A model generated the notes under the pieces. That model worked only from the letters and a program-made list of their open reading frames with translations, was not told where the DNA came from and ran no database searches. From VFZN01 sp963709325 (lineage in GTDB: Bacteria; Acidobacteriota; Vicinamibacteria; Vicinamibacterales; UBA2999), in contig CAVPVV010000003.1 of the NCBI GenBank assembly GCA_963709325.1, forward strand, positions 2,046,001 through 2,110,000: a stretch of DNA of 64,000 nucleotides, written 5' to 3'. The stretch's first letter is position 1; every line of letters starts with the position of its first letter. The translations under genes and the position numbers were made by a program. This document shows positions 6,984 through 16,436 of the stretch, piece after piece.

Positions 6984-9635
6984 TTGAGTCTCAGCCCCGG
7001 CACGCGTCTCGGTCCGTACGAGATAGTCGCCCGTCTCGGCGCAGGCGGAATGGGTGAGGTCTATCGGGCCACCGATACCAACCTGAAGCGCCCGGTCGCG
7101 CTGAAAATCCTGCCCGACGACGTCGCCGAGGACCCGCGGCTGCTCGCCCGCTTCCAGCGCGAAGCGGAACTGCTCGCCTCGCTGCACCATCCGAACATCG
7201 CGTCGATCTACGGCCTCGAGCGATCGGGAACCACGACCGCCATCGTGATGGAGCTGGCTGAAGGCGAAGACCTCACCTGGACGATCGCCGCCGGCCCGAT
7301 CCCGCTCGACGAGGCGTTGCCGATTGCCCGACAGATTGCCGAAGCGCTCGAGGCTGCGCACGAGCAGAACATCATCCACCGTGACCTGAAGCCGGCGAAT
7401 ATCAAGCTCCGCCCCGACGGCGTCGTGAAGGTGCTCGACTTCGGGCTGGCGAAGGCGCTCGGCAACACAACCGCGTCGGTTGAGGTCGAGGCGTTCGAGG
7501 CCACCCTCATCACCTCGCCTGGCATCACCATGCGTGGCGCGGTGGTGGGCACCGCCGCCTACATGCCGCCCGAGCAGGCCAAGGGCCGGCTGATCGATCG
7601 GCGCGCCGATATCTGGGCGTTCGGCGCGGTGCTCTTCGAGATGCTCACCGGCGAACGCGCGTTTCCCGGCGAGGACAGCGCCGAGACGATTGCCGCGGTC
7701 ATCGGCCGCGATCCGGACTGGTCGCTCCTGCCGGCCCCGACGCCGGGAATTATCCGTACGCTGCTGCACCGGTGCCTCGAACGCGACCCGAGGCGGAGAC
7801 TCGATTCGGCTGCGGCAATCCGCCTCGAAATCGAGGAGGCGCTGGCGCGGCCTGAGCGCGTGGAGGCGCCCGCGCCTCCCCCTGGCGCAAACACGTACGT
7901 GCCGTGGACGATCGCTGTTGCCGCGCTCGCCGGGCTGATCGCCACGCTGGCGGCGTGGGGCCCGTGGCGCGCGGCGCCGCCCCCGCCCGAACTGCGCACC
8001 GACATCGTCACGCCCGCGACCGACGATCCCGCGTCGTTCGCGGTGTCGCCGGACGGCCGTCAGATCGTGTTCTCCGCGTCGGGCGACGGCACCCTCCGGC
8101 TGTGGCTCCGCTCGCTCGCGGCGACCGCGGCCCAACCGCTGCCCGGCGCGGAGGGCGGCCGCTATCCGTTCTGGGCGCCGGACAGCCGCTCGATCGGCTT
8201 CTTCACCGATACCGCGCTGAAGCGAATCGAGATCGGCGGAGGCACGGCGCAGGTCGTCGCCCCGGCCAGCAGCGGCGCCGGCGGCACCTGGATGGCCGAT
8301 GGCTCGATCGTCTTTGCACCGAGCCCGAGCAGCGCGTTGATGCGCGTGCCGGCCAGCGGCGGCGCCGCGGCGCCTGTGACCGCCTTCAGCGACCAGCAGA
8401 TCGGACATCGCTGGCCGGACGCAGTCCCCGGGGGCCAGCAGTTCGTCTTCTACGCCGGCGGGCCGCCGGATGTCGCCGGGATTTACCTCGGTTCACTCGA
8501 CGCGGCGGCGCCGGTGCGGTTGACGCCCGCCGAGAGCTCCGGTGTCTTTCACAGGGACGGCTGGTTGATGTGGGTGCGCTCGGGCGCCCTTGTCGCACAA
8601 CGGCTGGACCTCAAGGCACGTGCGCTCACCGGGGAGCTGGTGACCATCGCGGACAACACGGGAGTCGACACCGCCGAGCGAAGTGCCGTTTCGTCGGCGG
8701 CCAGCGGTGTCGTGGTCTACCGGAGCGGAGCTCCGAACCGGCGGCAGCTCGCCTGGTTCGATCGGGCGGGAAAAGCGTTGGGACGCATGGGCGACACCGA
8801 TCCGACCTGGGGCCGCCCGCGCGTGTCACCTGACGGCCGGCGCGTGATCATCGGCCGCACGGTGCAGGGCAACCAGGACCTGTGGATCCTCGAGGGCACC
8901 CGCGCGAACCGATTCACCTTCGACGCCGCCACCGACGACATCGCCGTCTGGTCGCCCGACGGATTGCGCGTCGTCTTCGACTCGACACGCACCGGCGGCG
9001 GCGACCTGTACGAGAAGCTGACCAGCGGCGCGGAGGTGGAGCATCAGTTCGTCACCACGTCCGAGGTGAAGACGCCGAGCAGCTGGTCGGCGGACGGCCG
9101 TTACTTGCTTTTCCACAGCACTGACCCGCAGACCAGCAGCGACCTGTGGGTGGCGGATCTCGGCGAAGACGGAACCAGGCGGCCGCCGTCGGCAACGGTC
9201 TTCCTGAAAACGCCTGCCCGCGAGGTGTGGGGCGCCTTCTCTCCGGATGGGCGATGGGTGGCGTACATGTCGAACGAGTCGGGCCGCCCCGAGATCTACG
9301 TCCGGCCGTTCGCTCGTCCCGGCACTCCTCAATCCGGCGTCCAGTGGCAGGTCTCCACTTCCGGCGGCATTCACCCGGTGTGGCGGCCGGACGGCCGCGA
9401 GCTGTATTACGTGGATCCGGTCGGAGCGATGGTCGCCGCCCCAATCACCGTGAACGGCAACACGGTGGAGCCCGGCACGCCGATGGTGCTGTTTTCCACG
9501 CGCATCCTCGGCGGCGGCATCGACGCCGGCCAGGGCCGGCAGTACGACGTGTCGAGGGATGGCCGATTCCTCATCAACACCGTCGTCGAAGACGTAAAAA
9601 GCCCGATCACACTTTTGCAGCACTGGCGGCCGTAG
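6984..9635 (+). CDS. Ser/Thr protein kinase with C-terminal PD40/TolB-like propeller
   Basis: The kinase domain spans about residues 10-285. It has a Gly-rich loop GAGGMGEV (19-26), the ATP lysine 41, the catalytic loop HRDLKPAN (132-139), DFG (152-154) and a PPE activation-segment end (195-197). One transmembrane helix follows at about 306-326. The remaining 550 residues carry repeated SPDGRxxxF / WSPDGxxxVF blocks of the WD40-like PD40/TolB propeller, which should be outside the membrane. The architecture is that of a bacterial receptor kinase: an external sensor and a cytoplasmic kinase. The start is TTG at 6984, giving MSLSPGTRLGPYEI, the usual N-terminus of this acidobacterial kinase group. 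The ligand and targets are unknown. The next gene is convergent, 28 bases away. Confidence 0.9.
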   Translation: MSLSPGTRLGPYEIVARLGAGGMGEVYRATDTNLKRPVALKILPDDVAEDPRLLARFQREAELLASLHHPNIASIYGLERSGTTTAIVMELAEGEDLTWTIAAGPIPLDEALPIARQIAEALEAAHEQNIIHRDLKPANIKLRPDGVVKVLDFGLAKALGNTTASVEVEAFEATLITSPGITMRGAVVGTAAYMPPEQAKGRLIDRRADIWAFGAVLFEMLTGERAFPGEDSAETIAAVIGRDPDWSLLPAPTPGIIRTLLHRCLERDPRRRLDSAAAIRLEIEEALARPERVEAPAPPPGANTYVPWTIAVAALAGLIATLAAWGPWRAAPPPPELRTDIVTPATDDPASFAVSPDGRQIVFSASGDGTLRLWLRSLAATAAQPLPGAEGGRYPFWAPDSRSIGFFTDTALKRIEIGGGTAQVVAPASSGAGGTWMADGSIVFAPSPSSALMRVPASGGAAAPVTAFSDQQIGHRWPDAVPGGQQFVFYAGGPPDVAGIYLGSLDAAAPVRLTPAESSGVFHRDGWLMWVRSGALVAQRLDLKARALTGELVTIADNTGVDTAERSAVSSAASGVVVYRSGAPNRRQLAWFDRAGKALGRMGDTDPTWGRPRVSPDGRRVIIGRTVQGNQDLWILEGTRANRFTFDAATDDIAVWSPDGLRVVFDSTRTGGGDLYEKLTSGAEVEHQFVTTSEVKTPSSWSADGRYLLFHSTDPQTSSDLWVADLGEDGTRRPPSATVFLKTPAREVWGAFSPDGRWVAYMSNESGRPEIYVRPFARPGTPQSGVQWQVSTSGGIHPVWRPDGRELYYVDPVGAMVAAPITVNGNTVEPGTPMVLFSTRILGGGIDAGQGRQYDVSRDGRFLINTVVEDVKSPITLLQHWRP

Positions 9636-9663
9636 CCGGCGCGACCGGCGTCTGCGGGCCGCG

Positions 9664-11280
9664 TCAGCCGCGAATCGCCTGGAGCATCCGTGAGTAGCCG
9701 GACGGATCGATCCTCGCTTCGACGAGGGACGGGCCAGGGTGGTCCATTGCCGCCGCCATCGCGCCGGCGAGCTCGTCGGGACTGGAGGCACTCGCGCCGG
9801 GACATCCCATGGCCCGCGCAAGCCCCGGCCAGTCCATTTCGCCGAGGCGGACGCCCTGGGATGGCAGCCCGCGCCGGTCCTGCTTGATGCGAATCAGGCT
9901 CAATTCATCGTCCGCCATAACGACGACGATGACGCGGAGCTGCTCGCGGACTGCGGTGCGGAGCTCGCCAACGCACATCAGCAAGCCCGCGTCACCGGTG
10001 ATGGCGACGACCGGGTCATCTGGCGCCAGCAACGCGGCGCCGATCGCCGCCGGCAGCGCGAACCCCATAGTCGAAAGGCCGTTGGAGATCAGGATGCGTC
10101 CCGGCCGATCGGCAGGCAGCAGTGTCATCGCGGGAAACATGTGAGCGCCCGCGTCAACCGTGACGTGCCGCGCAGCGCGGGTCGCCTCGGCCACGATCGT
10201 CACGGCCTCGCCGGGCGACAGACCTTCGCCTGCCATCATTACAGCAGCACGTTGCGCGTCGCGGTGCTGCGCGATGTCCGCCGCATTCCACTCGAGAGCG
10301 GTGTTCAGGTGCGCATCGATGGCTTCGAGCGCGTGCGCAAGCGGCATCGACAGGTGGTCACCCGGTGGAAACTGCCCCTCGGGATAGCTCGCCGCGCAAT
10401 GAATGAACGGCTGCCGATACCGCACCACCCGTGGCAGCAGTTCCACCGCGTCAAGGCCGGCGGTGATGATCAGGTCTGCGCGCTCGATGAACGGCCATTC
10501 GATCTCTCCAAGCGTGAAGAGCCCTGCGTACGAGTGATGATCGTCGGCGATAGCACCCTTCGCCTTGTAGGTGACGAAGACCGGAATCGCGCGATGGCCG
10601 CACAGCGCACCTAGCGCCGCCACGCAGCCTGGTGCGCGCGCGTCGAGGCCGGCAATCAGCACGGGCCGCCTGGCGTCGCGAAGCAATTGACAGGCGCGCT
10701 CGGAAGGCTGTGGCAGCTCCGGTGCCGTGCGTGCCGCCACGGCTTTCTCCAGCCTTTGTCGCAAGCCGTCGGCCACCGCTGTCAGAGACACGTCCGCACT
10801 CATCGCTGGCGCGGCGCAATCGAAGTGCACGGGGCCGGCGGGATGGCAACTTGCCAGCTCGATTACCGCCTGAACGCGATCCGGCCGCGCGTCGGTCAAG
10901 GCCAGGCTCGCCTTGGTGATGGGTGCCATCAGCGCGTCGTGCGGCAGCCGCTGGTGTTCGAAGCGCGCCGGTCCGGACTCGATCGCGTCAGTCATCACGA
11001 CCAGCGGCACGCGATCGAGAAACGCATGCGCCACGCCGTTGACGATGGAGCTGACACCGGGGCCGAGAGTGCAGAGGCAGGCGCCGGGCGCGCCGGTGAT
11101 CTCAGCCTGCGCGGCAGCCATCAGCGCCCCGCCGGTTTCGGTCTGCGAGAGCACGAATCGCAGACCCGCGCGCCTGGCCGCATCGATCACGTCGAGGTTG
11201 CTGCCGCCGCCGGGCATGCCGAAGATCGCGCGCGAGCCGGCGCCCTTGAGCCCGGCAACGAGCAACTCGGCAACAGTCAT
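9664..11280 (-). CDS. Thiamine diphosphate-dependent enzyme, acetolactate synthase-like
   Basis: This 538-residue single-chain ThDP enzyme has the usual three domains. The N-terminal PYR domain carries the conserved glutamate (Glu48 in SQTETGGAL), which activates the cofactor. A central domain follows, and the PP domain has ITGDAGLLM, the start of the GDG-type metal/ThDP motif. The usual Asn near the end of that motif falls in MADDELSLI, so it is not canonical. Relatives decarboxylate or ligate 2-oxo acids. I chose the ATG at 11280 (MTVAELLVAGLKGAG); the frame runs upstream into the preceding gene. It is the last gene of the minus-strand operon, 14 bases after the MFS gene. The operon holds a second, two-subunit ThDP enzyme, so this protein probably acts on a different 2-oxo acid. 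Confidence 0.85.
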   Translation of the reverse strand: MTVAELLVAGLKGAGSRAIFGMPGGGSNLDVIDAARRAGLRFVLSQTETGGALMAAAQAEITGAPGACLCTLGPGVSSIVNGVAHAFLDRVPLVVMTDAIESGPARFEHQRLPHDALMAPITKASLALTDARPDRVQAVIELASCHPAGPVHFDCAAPAMSADVSLTAVADGLRQRLEKAVAARTAPELPQPSERACQLLRDARRPVLIAGLDARAPGCVAALGALCGHRAIPVFVTYKAKGAIADDHHSYAGLFTLGEIEWPFIERADLIITAGLDAVELLPRVVRYRQPFIHCAASYPEGQFPPGDHLSMPLAHALEAIDAHLNTALEWNAADIAQHRDAQRAAVMMAGEGLSPGEAVTIVAEATRAARHVTVDAGAHMFPAMTLLPADRPGRILISNGLSTMGFALPAAIGAALLAPDDPVVAITGDAGLLMCVGELRTAVREQLRVIVVVMADDELSLIRIKQDRRGLPSQGVRLGEMDWPGLARAMGCPGASASSPDELAGAMAAAMDHPGPSLVEARIDPSGYSRMLQAIRG

Positions 11281-11294
11281 GGACCGAACGCCGC

Positions 11295-12593
11295 TCACTC
11301 CAGCGGCTGCGGCGCCGCAATCGCGCGCCAGCTCCGTCCGCGCGCGAGCGCGATGTGGATCACAGTCCCGATGAGCGCCGACATCCCGGTGCCGACCATG
11401 GCGGTAAGCCACACGCCGCGATACTCGGACAAGCCGTGCCCCGCCTGCGACCCAAACGACACGCCGACGTAGCCGCTCACCGCTAGCGCGGTTGCGCCGA
11501 GAAGCTGCGCCACCGTGTTGACGAACGACACAATCGATGCCGTCCGCTGGGCGCCGTAGGTCTCCGCGATCGACGCGCTGATCAGGGTGAAGAGGTTGAT
11601 CGAGGTCCCGAGCAGGCAGGCAACCACCGCCAGCAGCCAGGCCGCGGTGAGGCCGCTCGACAACACCTGGAACAGGACGAGCGCGATCGCCAGCCAGCCA
11701 ATGGACAGGGTCGCGCGGGAGATGCCGCGCTTGACGAGCGCGTCCGACAGCCGGCCTCCCATCGGGCAGCCGACGCCGCGGCCGAGCAGCGAATAGGCCA
11801 CGATGACCAGCGTGCCACCCCCGACTACCGCGGCATTGACGCTCCGGCCGTAGGCGGTGATGTAGACATCAGCAGCGTAGAGCGCGATCCACGGCTGGAC
11901 GATGCGGATCGAAACGATGAACGCGCTGAAGAGAAACGTGTAGCACCAGAGCTGCGGGTCCTTCAGCAACGACCACGAGAACGGCTCTACTGCCGGCCGC
12001 GCGTCCGTGACCGTTTCTTCGGGAGCCGAGCGCAGCAGCGCGAGGCAGAGCACGCCCATCAACGCCGTCGCGCCGGCCATCGCCACCGTTCCCTGTCGCC
12101 AGCCGGAGACGAGATAGATCGAGATCACGGGCAGCAGGAAGAACGCCGTGGCCTCGCCCAACGCGCCGCCGACGCCGCCGAGAGCGGCCTGGCTGAGGCC
12201 TCGCTCCCGCGCCGGAAACCAGCGGGCCAGGCCCCCGGCCAGCGAACCGTAGACGGCCGCGCCGCCGATGCCGGAGATCACCCGCCAGGTGAGGAGCGCG
12301 GTCAGCGAATGCCCGATCGAGAAGCCCCAGGTGGCCACCGCGGTCAGGAAAATGCCCAGCGTGACGATCCAGCGAGAGCCCCACCGGTCGGTGGCGAGCC
12401 CCCACGGCATCTGGAACAACGCGTACGAGTAGAAGAACGCCGACCCGAGCAGGCCGAGCGCGCCCTTGTCGAGCGCGAGCTCGTCGGCCATGAACTTCTG
12501 GATGCCGGCGTAGTTCTGCCGCGAGAACTGGCTCGTGGCGTACGCGACGATGCCGGCGGCAAGAACCACCCAGCGATAGCGACGGTCAGACAT
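11295..12593 (-). CDS. MFS transporter (anion:cation symporter-like)
   Basis: From the ATG at 12593 the protein has 432 residues and about twelve hydrophobic helices. The loop between helices 2 and 3 reads GLATDRWGSRW, a form of the MFS signature. The N-terminus (RYRWVVLAAGIVAYATSQFSRQNYAGIQKFM) resembles organic-anion symporters of the ACS group, which import sugar acids, phthalate or other carboxylates. It lies 10 bases after the MmgE/PrpD gene and 14 before the ThDP gene in an operon of acid-processing enzymes. The natural inference is import of the pathway substrate. The specific substrate is not visible. Confidence 0.85.
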   Translation of the reverse strand: MSDRRYRWVVLAAGIVAYATSQFSRQNYAGIQKFMADELALDKGALGLLGSAFFYSYALFQMPWGLATDRWGSRWIVTLGIFLTAVATWGFSIGHSLTALLTWRVISGIGGAAVYGSLAGGLARWFPARERGLSQAALGGVGGALGEATAFFLLPVISIYLVSGWRQGTVAMAGATALMGVLCLALLRSAPEETVTDARPAVEPFSWSLLKDPQLWCYTFLFSAFIVSIRIVQPWIALYAADVYITAYGRSVNAAVVGGGTLVIVAYSLLGRGVGCPMGGRLSDALVKRGISRATLSIGWLAIALVLFQVLSSGLTAAWLLAVVACLLGTSINLFTLISASIAETYGAQRTASIVSFVNTVAQLLGATALAVSGYVGVSFGSQAGHGLSEYRGVWLTAMVGTGMSALIGTVIHIALARGRSWRAIAAPQPLE

Positions 12594-12603
12594 CGTCACG
12601 TCC

Positions 12604-13974
12604 TCAGCGGGCCGACAGCCACCCGCGAACATCCGGCTCGTCATGGAGCCGCCACACGCGCTCGGTGATCCGCGCCATCTCCTCCGGCGTGACATCGCCG
12701 CCGTACGCTGCCAGGCGCGCGGCTTTGTCAGCAAGCTGAGCGCGCGAGAGCGTGTTCTCGGGATCGCCAAGCGCCGACGGTATCGTCTTCGCCAGGGTAC
12801 GGCCGTCCGTGGTCGAGACGATCACGCGCCCCATCCACCGCGCGGGATAGGCGCCGTCAATCTCGGGATCGAGCACCATCGTCACCTTGTTGTGGAAGGC
12901 ACGCAGCGCGGGATCGGTCAGCGCGGACTCGGTGAAGTCGGCCAGCCCGGCGCGGCCGCGGACGGCCACCAGCGCCAGGACGAAACCCATCGAGAACTTG
13001 GACTGGTGAATCGTCCGCGGATCGACAACCGGTCCGAGCACGTCGATCGCCGGCTGGTGGACGCACGCCGTGACCTGCGCGATGTCACCGACGGTGAGGT
13101 GATGCTCCGCCATCAGCGCGACCAGCGCATCGGCCGCCGGGTGCGTATGCCGGCACGATGCGTGCACCTTGAACGAAGTCTCGACCAGCGTCCAGCGCTG
13201 CCCGAGTCCATCCACCAGGCGATCGGCGTTCGCGTCGCTCGACATCGCCGCCCCCATGCCCTGCGCCCCCTCGAAGATCCGTCGTGCGCCGGTGAGCCCG
13301 TCCCTGGCCACGTACGCAGCGAGCAGGCCGTTGGCGGCCGCTTTGCCGGTATGCAGCTGCTTCGAATCGGCCGCATCGCGCAGGAACTCCCAGACACCGG
13401 CGGCCTGCGAGCCGGCAGAACCCAGCGCGTGCTGCATCCTCGACCCGTCGAGCCCGACGAGCTGCGCCACGCCAGCCGCGGCCGCAATCGTACCGGCGGT
13501 GCCGGTAGTGTGGAACACCTTGTAGTGCGAGCGGCCAAGAAACTCACCGCATCGGACACCGGCTTCGTAGCCGACCACAGACGCCGTAATCAGGGCTCGT
13601 CCCGAGGCGCCTATGTCCTGAGCCGCAGCCAGCACCGCCGGAAACACGACCGTGCCGGGATGGAACACAGAGCTGTTATGCAGATCGTCCTGCTCGACGA
13701 CGTGCGAGGCGGCGCCGTTGACGAGCGCGGCGAAGAACGGCGACGTGGTGGTCCGGGTCGTCAGCAGCTCGGCCGAACCGCTTGTCGGTCCCATCGCTTT
13801 CGCGAACGATTCGAAGATGCAGGTCGGGCGCGCCCCACGCCCGGCAAGCGCCGACGCCAGCCAATCCAGGAACAGCTCCTCGGCGCGCAGTACGACAGGC
13901 TGCGGCAGCGACTCGAACCGCGTTCCGGCCAGGAAGGCGGCCAGCTCCGTGGTCGGCCCGCTCATCGTTTTCAC
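12604..13974 (-). CDS. MmgE/PrpD family protein
   Basis: This 456-residue protein has the MmgE/PrpD fold shared by 2-methylcitrate dehydratase and cis-aconitate decarboxylase. Visible blocks are FLDWLASALAG near the N-terminus, ASHVVEQDDLHNSSVFHPGT (the conserved Asp/His region), KVHASCRHTHPAADAL and SKFSMGFVLAL. The enzymes add or remove water or CO2 on tricarboxylate-like substrates. The GTG start at 13974 overlaps the TGA of the upstream gene in a GTGA arrangement, so translation is probably coupled; an ATG three codons later is an alternative. Its operon with a CoA-transferase and ThDP decarboxylases suggests catabolism of a di- or tricarboxylic acid, but the reaction is not determined. 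Confidence 0.85.
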   Translation of the reverse strand: MKTMSGPTTELAAFLAGTRFESLPQPVVLRAEELFLDWLASALAGRGARPTCIFESFAKAMGPTSGSAELLTTRTTTSPFFAALVNGAASHVVEQDDLHNSSVFHPGTVVFPAVLAAAQDIGASGRALITASVVGYEAGVRCGEFLGRSHYKVFHTTGTAGTIAAAAGVAQLVGLDGSRMQHALGSAGSQAAGVWEFLRDAADSKQLHTGKAAANGLLAAYVARDGLTGARRIFEGAQGMGAAMSSDANADRLVDGLGQRWTLVETSFKVHASCRHTHPAADALVALMAEHHLTVGDIAQVTACVHQPAIDVLGPVVDPRTIHQSKFSMGFVLALVAVRGRAGLADFTESALTDPALRAFHNKVTMVLDPEIDGAYPARWMGRVIVSTTDGRTLAKTIPSALGDPENTLSRAQLADKAARLAAYGGDVTPEEMARITERVWRLHDEPDVRGWLSAR

Positions 13975-14579
13975 ACTGCACCGGAGCCGAGCAGGTGAGC
14001 GCGGAACCGGTGCTTGAGCAACGTCCCGTCACGGGGCGGCACCACGATCGGCACGGGATCCGACGATACCTTGACGACCGCCAGGAGCGGGCCGCGCTCT
14101 TCGTACGCGCGCGGGATCCACCCGTCGAGCTCACGTCGCGTCCGGATGGTCTCGGCATTCGCGAATCCGGCGGCGGCGGCGATCGCGGAGAGATCGACGC
14201 CGCGAGCCGTGTGCGAAGCCTGCATGCCGGTTTCGCCGTAGCGCTCGTTGTCGACGATCAGGATCGCGAGGTTCCGCGGCGCCTCGACCGCAATCGTCGC
14301 GAGGCTGCCCAGCCCCATCAGCAGCTCGCCGTCGCCCGTAATCACCATCACCCGGCGGTCTTGTTGCGCGACGGCGAGGCCGAGCCCGATCATCGCGGCC
14401 CCGCCCATGCCGCCCCAGAGGTAGAAGTTGCCGTCGTGGTCACCGGCAGCTGCGGCGTCCCAGGTCGGCGCACCGAGCCCGGTGATGACGAGCGCGTCGC
14501 CGCGCGCCTGGAGGACGGCAGCAACCGTGTCACGGCGGTCGAGCACCGCTCGCGCGGAGCGTTTGACACCCCTGGTCAT
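13971..14579 (-). CDS. ThDP-binding decarboxylase, beta subunit (sulfopyruvate/phosphonopyruvate decarboxylase-like)
   Basis: This 202-residue protein corresponds only to the PP half of a ThDP enzyme. The cofactor motif starts at GDGELLMGLGS and ends at IVDNERYGETGMQ, as in ComE and the C-terminal half of phosphonopyruvate decarboxylase. The ATG at 14579 overlaps the stop of the alpha-subunit gene (ATGA), and its own stop overlaps the next gene (GTGA). This stacking implies a fixed-ratio complex with the protein from 14576-15127. The substrate should be a 3-carbon 2-oxo acid or an analogue, decarboxylated to an aldehyde. No coenzyme M or phosphonate genes are adjacent, so the named substrates are only homology labels. 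Confidence 0.8.
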   Translation of the reverse strand: MTRGVKRSARAVLDRRDTVAAVLQARGDALVITGLGAPTWDAAAAGDHDGNFYLWGGMGGAAMIGLGLAVAQQDRRVMVITGDGELLMGLGSLATIAVEAPRNLAILIVDNERYGETGMQASHTARGVDLSAIAAAAGFANAETIRTRRELDGWIPRAYEERGPLLAVVKVSSDPVPIVVPPRDGTLLKHRFRAHLLGSGAV

Positions 14580-15127
14580 TCGAACCTCTTCGTGCCGATG
14601 AGGCGCTGCCCGAGCAGGACGGCAACGGCACGCGTGGACTGGAACGCGAGCTCGGCGGCCGCGGCCACGGTCGGCGCGACCTCGTCGGCATCGTCCACCC
14701 GGTGCACGATCACGCCGGCGCCCTCGAGCGCGCTGGCGGTGTTCTGTCCCATCGGCACCTGCCAGGGATTGGTCTCGCCCCACTCGCCGCGCATGGTTAC
14801 CAGCATCAGGAGCGGAAAGCGGCACTCGGCGGTCAGACCGAGCATGTTGATGCAATTTCCAACCCCGCTCGACTGCATCAGCAGGACGCCGCGGTCGCCG
14901 CCGAGCCACGCTCCGGCGAGCAGCGCCACGCCTTCTTCCTCGGTTGTCAGCGAGATCGCCCGGCAGCGCTCATCAGCGTGGCACAACGTGATGAGCGCCT
15001 TGTGCCCCGCATCGGGCACGTACGCCACTTGCCGGATCCTCTGCTCGACGAAAATCCCGTGAATCTCGGCCGGCCAGTCCGGCGCGGATTCGACTGACCG
15101 TGCTCGCCTTGGTCTCACGCGCGCCAT
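14576..15127 (-). CDS. ThDP-binding decarboxylase, alpha subunit (PYR domain)
   Basis: This 183-residue PYR-domain subunit carries the cofactor-activating glutamate in ISLTTEEEGVALLAG, followed by LLMQSSGVGNCINMLG, as in ComD-type sulfopyruvate decarboxylase alpha chains. A basic N-terminal tail (MARVRPRRARS) precedes the domain. The stop overlaps the beta-subunit start by four bases. In this family the active site lies at the alpha/beta interface, so neither subunit should work alone. The CoA-transferase gene ends 9 bases upstream in the same direction. Confidence 0.8.
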   Translation of the reverse strand: MARVRPRRARSVESAPDWPAEIHGIFVEQRIRQVAYVPDAGHKALITLCHADERCRAISLTTEEEGVALLAGAWLGGDRGVLLMQSSGVGNCINMLGLTAECRFPLLMLVTMRGEWGETNPWQVPMGQNTASALEGAGVIVHRVDDADEVAPTVAAAAELAFQSTRAVAVLLGQRLIGTKRFE

Positions 15128-15136
15128 TGTGCCAGA

Positions 15137-16333
15137 TCAGACCACACCCTCGGCGCGCCACGCCGTGATTGTGTCTGCGTCGTACCCCAGCTCCGCCAGG
15201 ACACGGTCGGTGTGCTCACCGAGCGTCGGCACCGCATCCATCCTGGGATCGACCCCCGACGGCACCCCTGGCGGCATCAGCACGCGCAACCGCCCGGCAG
15301 CCGACGGAATCTCGCGCCAGCGCTTCCTGGCCTCGAGCTGTTCATGCGCTGCGAAGCCGGCGACGCCGTTCATGCGCGCCGTCGCGATCTGCGCCGCTTC
15401 CAGGCGCGTCAGCACCTCGTCGGCGGAGCGGCTGGCAAACGCCCGGCCGATCACGTCCTGAAGCGCGTCACGATGCCGGACACGGGCGCTGTTGGAAGCG
15501 AAGCGCTCGTCCGCGGCGAGATGCGGCTGCTCCAGCACCTCCCGGCAGAAGCGCGCCCATTCGCGCTCGTTCTGGATGCCGAGGTACACCGCCTGGCCGT
15601 CGCCGCACGCGAATGGGCCGTAGGGTGCGATGGTCGCGTGACTCGCGCCGGTTCGCGGCAGCTCGCGGCCGCCGTCGCGGGTGAAGTGAACCGGTGCGCT
15701 CATCCATTCGCCGAGCGCCTCGAGCATCGACACTTCGACTCTCGAGCCTTTGCCGGTGCGGGCGCGTTGCAGCAGCGCGGCGAGCACGCCGGAGTAGGCG
15801 TACATCCCGGAGGCGATGTCGGCCACCGAGATGCCGACTTTCGACGGCGTCTCAGGTGTGCCGGTGATCGAGAGCAAGCCGGCCTCGCTCTGGATCAGCA
15901 GGTCGTAGGCCTTTTTCGCCGTCGCTGGTCCGCCGGATCCGTAGCCCGAAATGTCGCATGCGATCAGGCGCGGGTGGTGGGCGCTGAGGGCGTCCCATCC
16001 GAGCCCGAGACGTTCCGCCGCTCCGGGGGCAAGGTTCTGGATGAACACATCGGCGCGGCCCAGCAGCCGCTCGAGGATTTCCGCACCCTCGCGACGCTTC
16101 ACGTCGAGGGTCACCGACTCCTTCGACCGGTTCAGCCACACGAAATAACTCGAGAGCCCGCCGACGGCGGTGTCGTACGTCCGCGCGAAATCGCCCTCGC
16201 CAGGCCGCTCGATCTTGATGACGCGGGCGCCGAGATCGGCGAGCTGGCGGCTGGCAAACGGCGCCGACACCGCCTGCTCCAGCGCGACAACGAAGAGGCC
16301 GTCGAGAGGACGGCCCGAACGGCTCTCATTCAC
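15137..16333 (-). CDS. CaiB/BaiF (class III) CoA-transferase
   Basis: This 398-residue protein contains the N-terminal block VIKIERPGEGDFAR, the nucleophilic aspartate (Asp144 in KKAYDLLIQSEAGL) that forms the acyl-anhydride in class III transferases, and RVEVSMLEALGEWM. These enzymes move CoA from one acid to another and so activate the substrate without ATP. It sits between an acyl-CoA dehydrogenase gene (separated by a 9-base tandem repeat) and the ThDP decarboxylase pair (9 bases). It is the most likely activating enzyme of the operon. The donor and acceptor acids are unknown. Confidence 0.88.
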   Translation of the reverse strand: MNESRSGRPLDGLFVVALEQAVSAPFASRQLADLGARVIKIERPGEGDFARTYDTAVGGLSSYFVWLNRSKESVTLDVKRREGAEILERLLGRADVFIQNLAPGAAERLGLGWDALSAHHPRLIACDISGYGSGGPATAKKAYDLLIQSEAGLLSITGTPETPSKVGISVADIASGMYAYSGVLAALLQRARTGKGSRVEVSMLEALGEWMSAPVHFTRDGGRELPRTGASHATIAPYGPFACGDGQAVYLGIQNEREWARFCREVLEQPHLAADERFASNSARVRHRDALQDVIGRAFASRSADEVLTRLEAAQIATARMNGVAGFAAHEQLEARKRWREIPSAAGRLRVLMPPGVPSGVDPRMDAVPTLGEHTDRVLAELGYDADTITAWRAEGVV

Positions 16334-16363
16334 CTGTTCCGCCTCTCATCGCCGCAAGCCTTC

Positions 16364-16436
16364 CGAACTCCGCGAACCCCGAAGAACCCCGAGAACCCCG
16401 AGAACCCCGCGAACCCCGCGAACCCCGAGAACCCTC
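16364..16436. repeat. Tandem nonamer GMGAACCCC, about eight units
   Basis: Nine-base units alternating GAGAACCCC and GCGAACCCC fill most of the 101-base gap between two genes of the minus-strand operon. Read on the minus strand, the array starts immediately after the TGA of the acyl-CoA dehydrogenase gene (TGA then GGGTTCTCGGGG). The same unit forms the array at 55888-55968, again directly after stop codons. Confidence 0.9.

Noticed and set aside
6948..8408. Long minus-strand frame continuing upstream of the erythromycin-esterase gene (about 480 extra codons)
   Set aside because: It is antisense to the kinase domain and rich in Arg, Gly and Ala without any family motif. High GC makes long open antisense frames common. 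The gene has a good ATG at 6947.
13971..15127. Coenzyme M biosynthesis (comD/comE)
   Set aside because: Only the decarboxylase pair resembles these genes. No comA, comB or comC is present and the operon content is catabolic.
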